This document shows, piece by piece, positions 1 through 6,247 of a stretch of DNA of 16,412 bases. The stretch spans positions 1-16,412 of the forward strand of contig NZ_JAXDSS010000075.1 of assembly GCF_034090345.1 (NCBI RefSeq). The letters are read 5' to 3'. The notes below the pieces were generated by a model that was given only the letters and a program-made list of their open reading frames with translations, was not told where the DNA came from and did not search any database. Position 1 is the first letter of the stretch. Every line of letters begins with the position of its first letter. This DNA comes from Peptoniphilus sp034090345. GTDB lineage: Bacteria; Bacillota; Clostridia; Tissierellales; Peptoniphilaceae. The translations under genes were made by a program, and so were the position numbers.

Positions 1-119
1 TTAAAAATGAATTTTTCCACACATTATCAGACGTAGTGGATAGGTTGTGTGAAACGATAAATAAATTAACAAAAGAGATGGTTAAAAGTATCTCCAATAG
101 GGATTGGTTATATATCTAG
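1..119 (+). CDS. C-terminal tail of an IS630-like transposase (partial)
   Basis: The frame beginning at base 3 is open to a TAG at 117-119 and gives a 38-residue tail. It contains FFHTLSDVVDRLCETINKL and ends in a SISNRDW-type motif. By recall, this resembles the extreme C-terminus of IS630/Tc1-mariner-type DDE transposases, which end in a helix after the catalytic domain followed by a short Ser-Ile-x-x-x-Trp stretch. The catalytic residues lie outside the window, so activity cannot be judged. An IS right end would be expected between about 120 and 180, but no terminal repeat can be confirmed without the left end. It points toward the folate operon, separated from it by a hairpin with a U-run. 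The family call rests on a short tail and is moderate at best. Confidence 0.45.
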   Translation, partial: KNEFFHTLSDVVDRLCETINKLTKEMVKSISNRDWLYI

Positions 120-179
120 ATTTAATAGGATAATAGTATAAGTAACTTTTATAATTATCCAACGTTAGTATAAACTCTT

Positions 180-208
180 AGCACTGCCTATTTGACAGTG
201 CTTTTTTT
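180..208 (+). terminator. Rho-independent terminator facing the folate operon
   Basis: AGCACTG (180-186) pairs with CAGTGCT (196-202) around a 9-nt loop and is followed by a run of T to 208. Polarity fits termination of plus-strand transcripts leaving the transposase tail. The stop codon of the convergent folB-folK gene lies inside the hairpin. On the minus strand the stem is followed only by TAAGAGTTTATAC, so termination in that direction would be weaker. Confidence 0.7.
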
Positions 209-1012
209 AAATTCTTCATAAATATATCTAATGGATTTGTTAAAAGTAGGATGAATGAAATGGGGAGCTATTTCGCAAAGAGGTTCCAACACAAATTCTC
301 TTTCTGAAATATATGGATGAGGGACTATCAGATTATCTTGATAAATTTGTTGGTTTTCAACAAATAAAATATCTATATCAATAGTTCTAGGTCCCCAATG
401 AATTTTTCTTTCTCTTCCTAAATCAAGTTCAATTTTTTGGATATGTTTTAATAACATCTGCAGAGAATATGTTGTTGAAATTTCAACTACAGAATTTTTA
501 AAATCAGGTTGATCTTCTAAACCCCAAGCAGGAGTTGTATATATACTTGATTTATTTATTATTTTTGTATAATCATTTTCAATTTTTGAGTATGCACTGT
601 TTAACAACTTAGTGGAATCTCCTAAATTTGAACCAAGTCCCAAGAAACAGCGCATTCTTTTTCTTGAGATTTGGACTAAAACTTCATCTAATGGCAGATG
701 TACAGGAGCCCATGGTTTTTTTATACTGACTGTAACTTCATCAACCATAGTGTATTTTTTCAAAATAAATTGAGCTATCTCTTCAGCACAGGTTTCGATC
801 AAGTCATTTGATTTAGATTTAAATAATTCTTGAACTTCTTCGGACAAAAATCCATAGTGAACAGATTTATCTAAATCATTTGTCAAGGCAGCGTCTTGAG
901 TTTCAAGACCAAGAGATATATCAATTACAAATTTTTGGCCAAGAGTTTTTTCCTCTTTAAAAACACCGTGATTTGCAAAAATAATTAAATTTGAAATTTT
1001 AATATAATCCAT
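188..1012 (-). CDS. folKB: Bifunctional dihydroneopterin aldolase / HPPK (FolB-FolK fusion)
   Basis: This 274-residue cytosolic folate enzyme has two domains. Residues 1-118 are dihydroneopterin aldolase, which splits 7,8-dihydroneopterin into 6-hydroxymethyl-dihydropterin and glycolaldehyde. Residues corresponding to the catalytic Glu, Tyr and Lys of S. aureus FolB are Glu21, Tyr53 (VHYG) and Lys99. Residues 120-274 are 6-hydroxymethyl-dihydropterin pyrophosphokinase, with the FLGLGSNLGD start at about 123-132 and the GPRTIDIDIL signature whose Asp212 and Asp214 bind Mg2+. There is almost no linker between the domains. FolB-FolK fusions are known, for example SulD of pneumococcus. The ATG at 1012 has AGGAG just upstream, overlapping the stop codon of the HD gene 8 nt away, which suggests translational coupling. 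It is last in the folE-HD-folKB operon. All catalytic residues checked are present. Confidence 0.95.
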   Translation of the reverse strand: MDYIKISNLIIFANHGVFKEEKTLGQKFVIDISLGLETQDAALTNDLDKSVHYGFLSEEVQELFKSKSNDLIETCAEEIAQFILKKYTMVDEVTVSIKKPWAPVHLPLDEVLVQISRKRMRCFLGLGSNLGDSTKLLNSAYSKIENDYTKIINKSSIYTTPAWGLEDQPDFKNSVVEISTTYSLQMLLKHIQKIELDLGRERKIHWGPRTIDIDILFVENQQIYQDNLIVPHPYISEREFVLEPLCEIAPHFIHPTFNKSIRYIYEEFKKSTVK

Positions 1013-1020
1013 AAAAACTC

Positions 1021-1494
1021 CTAATATTTGATTTCTAAATTCTTTTTATGATCGCCCCACTTACAACCTTCAGCTTTGCAATTGTAACAATCTCTTGACA
1101 GTTTATCAGCTTTGTAGAAAAGTGATTTAAAATTTAAACAATCACTTTTTTTTCTATGATTTTCAATAGCAGATAATATTAAAACTTTTTCATCATCTGT
1201 AAAATTTGTAGAAGAAAGGGCTTTTTTTGCTATATCTATAGATGCTAAATCATGAGGCATATCATTTTTATATTCGTAAGCTCTACCCAAATCATGAAGT
1301 AGAGCTGTACTGTAAATAACATCTTTGGAAATGGAAATATTATTTTCAAGACACAGAATATAGCAAATACGAGCGACATCTAAAAAATGGGTGAGATTGT
1401 GCCTGCAATAAATTCTGTCATCTTCCAAAGTTTTCAAATCCTTTAATAAGTCTTGAATAAAATCAAGTTTAAATATGATATTTGAATTTTCCAT
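1021..1494 (-). CDS. HD-domain phosphohydrolase in the folate operon
   Basis: This 157-residue HD-superfamily protein is predicted to be a cytosolic metal-dependent phosphohydrolase. Metal-ligand candidates are His36, the His67-Asp68 pair in ALLHDLGR, His113 and Asp130 (KADKLSRD). The C-terminus carries three cysteines (136, 139, 144; C-x2-C-x4-C), perhaps a small metal site. Its ATG overlaps the folE stop by one base (TAATG) and it ends 8 nt before folKB, so it is made as part of the folate pathway. FolE makes dihydroneopterin triphosphate and FolB needs the dephosphorylated compound, so a phosphatase is required between them. Inference: this protein may supply that step, as the HD-domain enzyme MptB hydrolyses a cyclic pterin phosphate in archaea. 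It could instead be a general nucleotidase. The HD call is firm, the substrate is not known. Confidence 0.85.
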   Translation of the reverse strand: MENSNIIFKLDFIQDLLKDLKTLEDDRIYCRHNLTHFLDVARICYILCLENNISISKDVIYSTALLHDLGRAYEYKNDMPHDLASIDIAKKALSSTNFTDDEKVLILSAIENHRKKSDCLNFKSLFYKADKLSRDCYNCKAEGCKWGDHKKNLEIKY

Positions 1495-2048
1495 TATAGT
1501 CCCATTAATTTATAAGCTTCATTTTTTAAATTTAAATCTGTTTCAAATTTACCACGGGCAACAGAAGTCATAGTAGAAGTTCCCGGTTTTTTAACTCCAC
1601 GCATATTCATACACATATGTTCAGCTTCTATAACTACAAGAGCTCCTTCCGAACTTAAAAATTCCATTAGAGCATCAGCTATTTCCATAGTAAGTCTTTC
1701 TTGAAGCTGAGGTTTTTTTGCATATAGTTCAACAGTTCTTGCAAGCTTTGAAAGTCCGGCAACTCTTCCGTTTGGAATATATGCAATATGAGCTTTTCCC
1801 CAGAAAGGAAGTAAGTGGTGCTCACACATAGAATAGAAAGGAATATCTTTTTCTACAACCATATTTTTATCAACTAATTCAAAAGTTTTTGAAAGATGTT
1901 TTTCAGCAGTTTGATTAATTCCTCCAAAAATTTCTTCATACATTCTAGCTACCCGTTGAGGTGTTTCAACTAATCCTTCTCTTGTAGGGTCTTCCCCTAT
2001 AGCTTCAAGAATCATAGTGACAGCTTTTTCAATTTTATTTTTATCCAT
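1494..2048 (-). CDS. folE: GTP cyclohydrolase I
   Basis: This 184-residue enzyme converts GTP to 7,8-dihydroneopterin triphosphate and formate, the first step of folate synthesis. It is normally a cytosolic homodecamer. Zinc ligands are visible: Cys75 and His78 in SMCEHHLLPF and Cys146 in EHMCMNMRGV. Other family signatures are TPQRVARMYEEIF (29-41) and GRVAGLSKLAR (94-104). Length is normal. A 19-codon longer frame exists upstream to 2105, but that codon lies in the promoter, upstream of the expected transcription start. The ATG at 2048 has AGAGG at a good distance and gives the usual N-terminus, so it was chosen. First gene of the operon. The short leader leaves no room for a tetrahydrofolate riboswitch. 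Confidence 0.97.
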   Translation of the reverse strand: MDKNKIEKAVTMILEAIGEDPTREGLVETPQRVARMYEEIFGGINQTAEKHLSKTFELVDKNMVVEKDIPFYSMCEHHLLPFWGKAHIAYIPNGRVAGLSKLARTVELYAKKPQLQERLTMEIADALMEFLSSEGALVVIEAEHMCMNMRGVKKPGTSTMTSVARGKFETDLNLKNEAYKLMGL

Positions 2049-2095
2049 AATAACCTCTTTTATATTTTTATTTATATATACCTTTATTCCGGCAT

Positions 2096-2124
2096 ATTCT
2101 AACAATAAACCTTACTTAAGTCAA
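2096..2124 (-). promoter_or_regulatory. Promoter of the folE-HD-folKB operon
   Basis: On the minus strand TTGACT (2124-2119) and TAGAAT (2101-2096) are separated by exactly 17 bp, close to the vegetative sigma-A consensus. Transcription should start near 2089, giving a leader of about 40 nt before the ATG at 2048. This position rules out initiation of FolE at 2105. Confidence 0.75.
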
Positions 2125-2145
2125 ATGATTTACAAATTATTTGAC
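2120..2145. promoter_or_regulatory. 26-bp imperfect palindrome over the folE -35 (candidate operator)
   Basis: GTCAAAT (2120-2126) is mirrored by ATTTGAC (2139-2145). Inside, ATTT (2128-2131) is mirrored by AAAT (2134-2137), so 11 of 12 positions per arm match around the centre at 2132/2133. One arm overlaps the -35 of the folE promoter. A dimeric repressor bound here would block RNA polymerase. No regulator is identified, and AT-rich DNA produces such symmetry by chance more readily than balanced DNA. Confidence 0.4.
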
Positions 2146-2394
2146 ACTGTATATTATATTACTTTTTATTCGATTTTTACAGCATTTGTAGGTAAAAATG
2201 TAGCATCGAACAAATTTATTTATGTCTATTTTTAGCGGTTTTATAATAAGATAAATAGTATTTAAGTTAATGAAATCAAATAGTCTAAATTACATTTTTC
2301 AAATTTATTAAATGAAAGTTAGCAAATTTATAGTATACTATTTTTAAGATTAACAATAAAAATTAAAAATGAATATATAAATTTGGGAGGAATT
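2125..2394. other. Divergent intergenic region between folE and tdk
   Basis: This is the rest of the gene-free stretch between the two divergent genes. It holds the distal arm of the palindrome, a TTGACA at 2141-2146 on the plus strand without a good -10 at the right distance, and a TATACT -10 candidate for tdk near 2334. The frames across it are short and have no ribosome binding site. No RNA gene or riboswitch fold was recognised. Confidence 0.5.
2334..2339 (+). promoter_or_regulatory. Probable -10 element for tdk
   Basis: TATACT matches the -10 consensus at five of six positions and lies about 55 nt before the tdk start codon. No good -35 is visible at 16-18 bp upstream (weak TGAAAG near 2313), so assignment is tentative. 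Confidence 0.35.
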
Positions 2395-2982
2395 ATGCAT
2401 CAATATAGGGGTAGGTTAATTGTACACACAGGTTCTATGTTTAGTGGAAAAACTTCCAGCTTAGAAAGAGAGATCAAGAGGTTTCAAATTGCAGGATATA
2501 AAACTGTAGCATTTAAACCTAAATTGGATACAAGGGGAGAAGAACAAAGGATATCAACTCATGATAATACACATTTAAATGCTGTTATGTGTGACAATAT
2601 AGATACTATTGCCGAGTATATAGAAAATAATGAAGTTGACGTAATTGGAATTGATGAGGTTCAATTTTTAGAAGGAGATATACAAAGAATTTTGGACCAA
2701 ATAAATGAATTCTTAAAAAAGAAAAAGACAGTAGTTGTTGCAGGACTTGATATGGACTTTGAAGCAAACCCATTTGATTTGGTAAAAGAATTGATGGCAA
2801 GAGCAGATTATCTATATAAACATCACGCAGTGTGTACTGTGTGTGGTGCTGATGCTTGGGTGTCTCATAGAAAGTCAAAAGATACAAATAGAATTGTTAT
2901 AGGGGCAAGTGATGAATATGAGCCTCTATGCAGAAATTGTTACAATGAACTACTTGACACAAATACAAATAAAAGTTTATAA
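2395..2982 (+). CDS. tdk: Thymidine kinase, zinc-binding type II
   Basis: This 195-residue cytosolic enzyme phosphorylates thymidine (and deoxyuridine) with ATP for pyrimidine salvage. The P-loop GSMFSGKT is at residues 13-20. IDEVQF at 86-91 supplies Asp87 and the probable catalytic base Glu88. Four structural-zinc cysteines are present: C147-x2-C150 and C179-x2-C182. The lasso-loop region (AGLDMDFEANPF) is intact and length is typical for the tetrameric type II family. An in-frame TTG at 2383 would add four residues, but it overlaps the GGGAGG ribosome binding site, so the ATG at 2395 was chosen. Downstream is the psuK-psuG pair, so the region is a nucleoside-salvage cluster. The last ten codons contain a consensus promoter for psuK, an unusual dual use of the tail. 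Confidence 0.96.
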   Translation: MHQYRGRLIVHTGSMFSGKTSSLEREIKRFQIAGYKTVAFKPKLDTRGEEQRISTHDNTHLNAVMCDNIDTIAEYIENNEVDVIGIDEVQFLEGDIQRILDQINEFLKKKKTVVVAGLDMDFEANPFDLVKELMARADYLYKHHAVCTVCGADAWVSHRKSKDTNRIVIGASDEYEPLCRNCYNELLDTNTNKSL

Positions 2983-2983
2983 T
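2954..2983 (+). promoter_or_regulatory. Perfect-consensus promoter inside the tdk 3' end, driving psuK
   Basis: TTGACA (2954-2959) and TATAAT (2978-2983) are both perfect matches to the sigma-A hexamers, with an 18-bp spacer. Transcription should begin near 2990, about 20 nt before the psuK ATG at 3011, leaving room for the AAGGAG at 2998-3003. The promoter lies inside the coding sequence for the poorly constrained tdk tail and its stop codon. Confidence 0.75.
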
Positions 2984-3010
2984 TTAAACATAAATAAAGG
3001 AGAATGAATT

Positions 3011-4096
3011 ATGACACCACGTGAATCAGAGATTATGGAGCTTATCAAAAAAACGCCGACAATATCTCAACAAGAAATAGCAGATATATTGAATATTAAA
3101 CGTTCGTCAGTGGCGGTTCACATCAATAATTTGTCAAAGCAAGGATATATATTGGGTAGACGTTATATTTTCAGAGAATCACCTTTGATAACAGTAATAG
3201 GGGGTGCCAATGTAGATGTAATTGGCTATCCGGATTCCACAATAATAAAAAAAGACTCTAATCCAGGGACTATAGTAAAGTCAGGTGGTGGAGTTGGTAG
3301 AAATATTTGTGAGAATTTAGCAAAACTTAGTGCTCCAGTGTCTTTTATCGGAGCTTTTGGAGAAGATAGCAATGGAGATATGCTTATAAATGGTTTAAAG
3401 GAAATAGGGGCAAATACAGATGACGTATTTATTTTTCAAGATACACCAACTTCAACTTATCTAGCTATTTTAAATGAAGATAGGGATATGGAGTTTGCAA
3501 TAAACGATATGAGTATAGTTGAAAAATTAACTCCAGATATGCTATTTAAGAAAAAGAAAAAGATAGAAAATGCAAATTGTGTAGTAATGGATACGAATTT
3601 GCCTGAGAATACTATCAAATATCTTTTAAAGGATGTAAAACAAAAGTTTTATATCGATTGTGTTTCTGATAAAAAAGCAGAAAAATTGGTTGAGTGTTTA
3701 GATAAAATTTATTTCTTAAAAGCAAATAAATATGAAGCTCAATTTTTAAGTGGAATAGAAATTAATTCCGTAGAAGAGGCTCAAAGAGCAGCTGAAATTC
3801 TTTTTGAAAAAGGAATAAAATCTGTAGTAATCACTATAGGTGAATTGGGATTAGTTTATAAGGATAGAAATAATTCATTACATTTAAAATCAAAACCTAT
3901 GAAAATCGAAAATGCTTCAGGAGCAGGAGATGCTTTTATGGCAGGATATGTCTATGGAGATTATACAAAAATGGATTTAATGAGCAAGCTTAAATATGCA
4001 ACAGCTTGTAGCAGAGTGGCACTAAAATCAAAGTCAACTACGATTGAAACAGTTGCGATTGGCTCAATAGAGGAGGAAATGGAAAATGTTGAATAA
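3011..4096 (+). CDS. psuK: Pseudouridine kinase with N-terminal winged HTH (PfkB family)
   Basis: This 361-residue protein has an N-terminal winged helix-turn-helix (about residues 4-55, recognition region around 19-41) followed by a PfkB/ribokinase domain. The kinase domain starts with VIGGANVDVIG (62-72), has a GGGVGRNICENLAKL substrate/fold motif, and ends with NASGAGDAF, in which Asp307 is the catalytic base. The family transfers phosphate from ATP to sugars or nucleosides. Identity as pseudouridine kinase rests on the directly following psuG, which it overlaps by 11 nt. The ATG at 3011 has AAGGAG 7 nt upstream. HTH-PfkB proteins are a known Gram-positive arrangement, and the DNA-binding domain suggests the enzyme may regulate its own operon (inference). 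Alternative substrates in the PfkB family cannot be excluded from sequence alone. Confidence 0.9.
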   Translation: MTPRESEIMELIKKTPTISQQEIADILNIKRSSVAVHINNLSKQGYILGRRYIFRESPLITVIGGANVDVIGYPDSTIIKKDSNPGTIVKSGGGVGRNICENLAKLSAPVSFIGAFGEDSNGDMLINGLKEIGANTDDVFIFQDTPTSTYLAILNEDRDMEFAINDMSIVEKLTPDMLFKKKKKIENANCVVMDTNLPENTIKYLLKDVKQKFYIDCVSDKKAEKLVECLDKIYFLKANKYEAQFLSGIEINSVEEAQRAAEILFEKGIKSVVITIGELGLVYKDRNNSLHLKSKPMKIENASGAGDAFMAGYVYGDYTKMDLMSKLKYATACSRVALKSKSTTIETVAIGSIEEEMENVE

Positions 4097-5015
4097 AGAA
4101 TTAATGAAGAAATATATGGTTATAAGCGAAGAAGTTCAAGAGGCAATGGATAGTGGAAAGCCTGTAGTTGCTCTAGAATCAACTATCATCTCACATGGTA
4201 TGCCATATCCACAAAATTTAGAAACTGCAAAAGCTTGTGAAGAAATAGTTAGAGAAAATGGTTGTGTTCCAGCTACTACTGCAATCATAGATGGAAAAAT
4301 CAGAGTTGGTCTTTCAGAAGAAGAATTAGAATTTATGGCAACTTCTAAAGATATTATAAAATGCTCAAGAAGAGACTATGCTTATGTTGTTGCAAATGGC
4401 TTAAACGGAGCGACAACAGTTGCAACTTCTATTATTACAGCTTCTTTAGCTGGAATAAAACTTCTTGTAACTGGAGGAATTGGTGGAGTGCACAGAGGCG
4501 CTGAAGAAACATTTGATATTTCTCGTGACTTACAAGAGATAGCGTCAAATAACGTTGCTGTAGTATGTGCAGGAGCTAAATCTATTTTGGATATAGGTCT
4601 TACTCTTGAATATCTTGAAACATTTGGTGTACCTGTATTTGGATATCAAACTAAAGAAATGCCAGCTTTCTACACAAGAAGCTCAGGATTTAATTTAGAT
4701 TATAAAATGGATGAAACATCTGAAATAGCTAATGCTATTAGTACAAAATGGGATTTAGGTTTAAATGGTGGAGTTGTAGTTGCAAATCCAATTCCTGAAG
4801 AAGATGAAATGGATGCTAATGTAATCAATAAAGCTATTGAATTAGCTCTTATAGATGCAAAGAAAGAGGGAATACACGGAAAAGAAACAACACCTTTCTT
4901 ACTTGGTAGAGTTTTGACAGCAACAGGTGGAAATTCTCTTGAATCAAATATAGCTCTTGTAAAGAACAATGCTAAAATAGGTGCTCAAATTGCAAGAGAA
5001 CTTTACAACAATTAA
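4086..5015 (+). CDS. psuG: Pseudouridine-5'-phosphate glycosidase
   Basis: This 309-residue enzyme cleaves the C-C glycosidic bond of pseudouridine 5'-phosphate to uracil and ribose 5-phosphate. Family residues are visible: Glu31 in ALESTIISHGMPYP, Asp148 after FDISR, and Lys165 in CAGAKSILD, which corresponds to the Schiff-base lysine of the E. coli enzyme. Long conserved blocks (TGGIGGVHRGAEETFD, residues 129-144; NPIP) and the length match the family. The ATG at 4086 lies inside the end of psuK, with AGGAGG at 4071-4076, so translation is probably coupled. Its own end overlaps the start of the thioesterase gene. With PsuK it completes salvage of pseudouridine released by RNA turnover. No dedicated transporter gene is adjacent. 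Confidence 0.96.
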   Translation: MLNKELMKKYMVISEEVQEAMDSGKPVVALESTIISHGMPYPQNLETAKACEEIVRENGCVPATTAIIDGKIRVGLSEEELEFMATSKDIIKCSRRDYAYVVANGLNGATTVATSIITASLAGIKLLVTGGIGGVHRGAEETFDISRDLQEIASNNVAVVCAGAKSILDIGLTLEYLETFGVPVFGYQTKEMPAFYTRSSGFNLDYKMDETSEIANAISTKWDLGLNGGVVVANPIPEEDEMDANVINKAIELALIDAKKEGIHGKETTPFLLGRVLTATGGNSLESNIALVKNNAKIGAQIARELYNN

Positions 5016-5499
5016 AAAGACATCGGATAGTAAATGCTTTTTTTCACATGCGACAGTGCCGTATGATTTAAATGAAGGCGGAAGTGTTTATGGAGCAAGA
5101 CTTTTAGAATGGGCAGATAATTTATCTGGATTGGTATCTATAAAACACAGAAGAGGTTCGGTTACAACAGCTTCATTTGACCAATTTAATTTTGTAAATC
5201 CTATACAACTTGGGGATTTTATTTTCGGAGAAGCTTTTATTTCTGGAACAGGAGATGCTTCGATGGAGATATTTTTAAAATTTGTTGGAGAAAAATCTGT
5301 TACTGGAGAAAAATATTTGGCTGCATTTGGATTCGTTACTTATGCTGCTAAAAAATTAAAGCCTGGAGAAAAAGTGCCTAAGATTATAGGCGAAACAGAT
5401 GAAGAGCTTTCGATAATGCAAGGCTACGAAGAAAGAAAAAAGATAATAAGAGAAAAAATAGAACGAAATAAGGCATTGACAGAAATAATAAAATTATAG
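4990..5499 (+). CDS. Acyl-CoA thioesterase, hotdog fold (YciA/BFIT-like)
   Basis: This protein of about 169 residues has one hotdog domain like cytosolic acyl-CoA hydrolases, which release free CoA and a carboxylic acid. Family features, numbered from TTG 4990, are the VPYDLNEGGSVYGARLLEWAD block (23-43, with Asn28 and catalytic-candidate Asp43), then VTTASFDQFNFVNPIQLGD, where acyl-CoA hydrolases have VTASVD and NPI. A helical charged tail follows. No ATG is available near the expected N-terminus. TTG at 4990 has AGGTG at 4979-4983 and is preferred. GTG at 4981 is possible, as is a non-standard ATT at 5011. Any of the first two overlaps psuG by 26-35 nt, so expression is probably coupled to it. 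A terminator overlaps its stop codon. The acyl substrate is unknown. Confidence 0.85.
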   Translation: MQENFTTIKKTSDSKCFFSHATVPYDLNEGGSVYGARLLEWADNLSGLVSIKHRRGSVTTASFDQFNFVNPIQLGDFIFGEAFISGTGDASMEIFLKFVGEKSVTGEKYLAAFGFVTYAAKKLKPGEKVPKIIGETDEELSIMQGYEERKKIIREKIERNKALTEIIKL

Positions 5500-5523
5500 C
5501 TTGGGTAACCGAGCTATTTTTTT
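5496..5523 (+). terminator. Terminator of the tdk/psuK-psuG-thioesterase unit
   Basis: A 9-bp stem (5496-5504 with 5509-5517, one G-T pair) closed by a GTAA tetraloop is followed by T residues to 5523. The thioesterase stop codon forms part of the left arm. The next promoter starts only about 13 nt later. Confidence 0.85.
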
Positions 5524-5535
5524 ATTTCATCAATA

Positions 5536-5544
5536 TGTTAAAAT
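5536..5544 (+). promoter_or_regulatory. Extended -10 promoter of the trmN6-rsmI-nurA-herA operon
   Basis: TG (5536-5537), one base, then TAAAAT (5539-5544) forms an extended -10. No good -35 is present because that position is taken by the terminator U-run. Normal spacing puts the transcription start at about 5551-5552, at or one base before the ATG at 5552, which implies a leaderless mRNA. Confidence 0.5.
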
Positions 5545-5551
5545 TATAGGT

Positions 5552-6247
5552 ATGAAAAGAGATATAGTACCAGGAACAGAATACATAATTTATCAAGACG
5601 ATGAAAATTTTAAATATACTTTTGATTCACTTGCACTGACAAGTTTTGCAAAAGCAAAAGGAGTATGTGTTGATTTAGGTGCGGGGTTTGGAATAATAGG
5701 ATTTAGAGTTATAAATCGAGTTGATAAAATAATAAACTTTGAAATAAATGAAGAAGCTTTAAATCTTTTGAAACTATCAGCAGAAGAAAATAAAATTGAT
5801 GAGAAAATAGAAAATTATAATATTGATGTGAGAAATATTGGTATTGTTTTGAATAGGCAAATAGCAGATGTTGTGATTACTAATCCACCTTACTTTGATT
5901 CAGGACTAAAACCGAAAAATAAGAGCAGAGATTTGGCGAGACATTCAAGTGATTTAATAGATTTTTTCAGAGCGGCAGATTATGTTTTAAAAAATTCAGG
6001 AAGATTTTATGCCGTTTTACCAGTTGACAGAATGGTAGATACTATAGTTGGCTTGAGAGAAAACCATATTGAGCCAAGAAGAATACTACTTATAAAAAAG
6101 AACTGTAGTGCAGAAAGTAATAGATTTTTGATTGAAGGGATAAAAGAAAAACCTAAAGGAATGAAAATTTCAGAAATTAATTTATATAATGATGGTGAAA
6201 CTACTGAAGAATTTAAAAAAATATATAGGAATGAGAGGATAGGATGA
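5552..6247 (+). CDS. trmN6: tRNA1(Val) (adenine37-N6)-methyltransferase family protein
   Basis: This 231-residue class I SAM-dependent methyltransferase has motif I VDLGAGFG at residues 40-47 and the N6-adenine catalytic motif NPPY at 111-114 within DVVITNPPYF. The family (YfiC/TrmN6) methylates A37 of a valine tRNA. In Gram-positives the exact RNA target is mostly assigned by homology. A longer frame back to TTG 5501 would start inside the terminator hairpin and add unrelated residues, so ATG 5552 was chosen. That ATG has no usable ribosome binding site, since AGG sits only one base before it, in line with the leaderless start suggested by the promoter. The stop overlaps the rsmI start (ATGA). 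Genes of this family commonly sit just before rsmI in Firmicutes. Confidence 0.88.
   Translation: MKRDIVPGTEYIIYQDDENFKYTFDSLALTSFAKAKGVCVDLGAGFGIIGFRVINRVDKIINFEINEEALNLLKLSAEENKIDEKIENYNIDVRNIGIVLNRQIADVVITNPPYFDSGLKPKNKSRDLARHSSDLIDFFRAADYVLKNSGRFYAVLPVDRMVDTIVGLRENHIEPRRILLIKKNCSAESNRFLIEGIKEKPKGMKISEINLYNDGETTEEFKKIYRNERIG

Noticed and set aside
2049..2095. Tetrahydrofolate riboswitch in front of folE
   Set aside because: The transcribed leader is only about 40 nt, too short for the aptamer, and no pseudoknot-like pairing was seen.
2049..2105. Upstream 19-residue extension of FolE
   Set aside because: The extension begins upstream of the expected transcription start, within the promoter, and the family N-terminus matches the ATG at 2048 with AGAGG.
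2141..2169. Plus-strand promoter from TTGACA at 2141 toward tdk
   Set aside because: The sequence at the -10 position is TTTTAT, a poor match. The TTGACA is better explained as the second arm of the palindrome.
2155..2225. Minus-strand protein-like peptide (FDATFLPTNAVKIE) between folE and tdk
   Set aside because: Only 18 codons between stops with no start codon or ribosome binding site. Too short to support a gene remnant.
2017..2235. 72-codon plus-strand open frame overlapping the folE promoter and start
   Set aside because: It lies antisense to folE and its promoter, has no ribosome binding site and no recognisable family.
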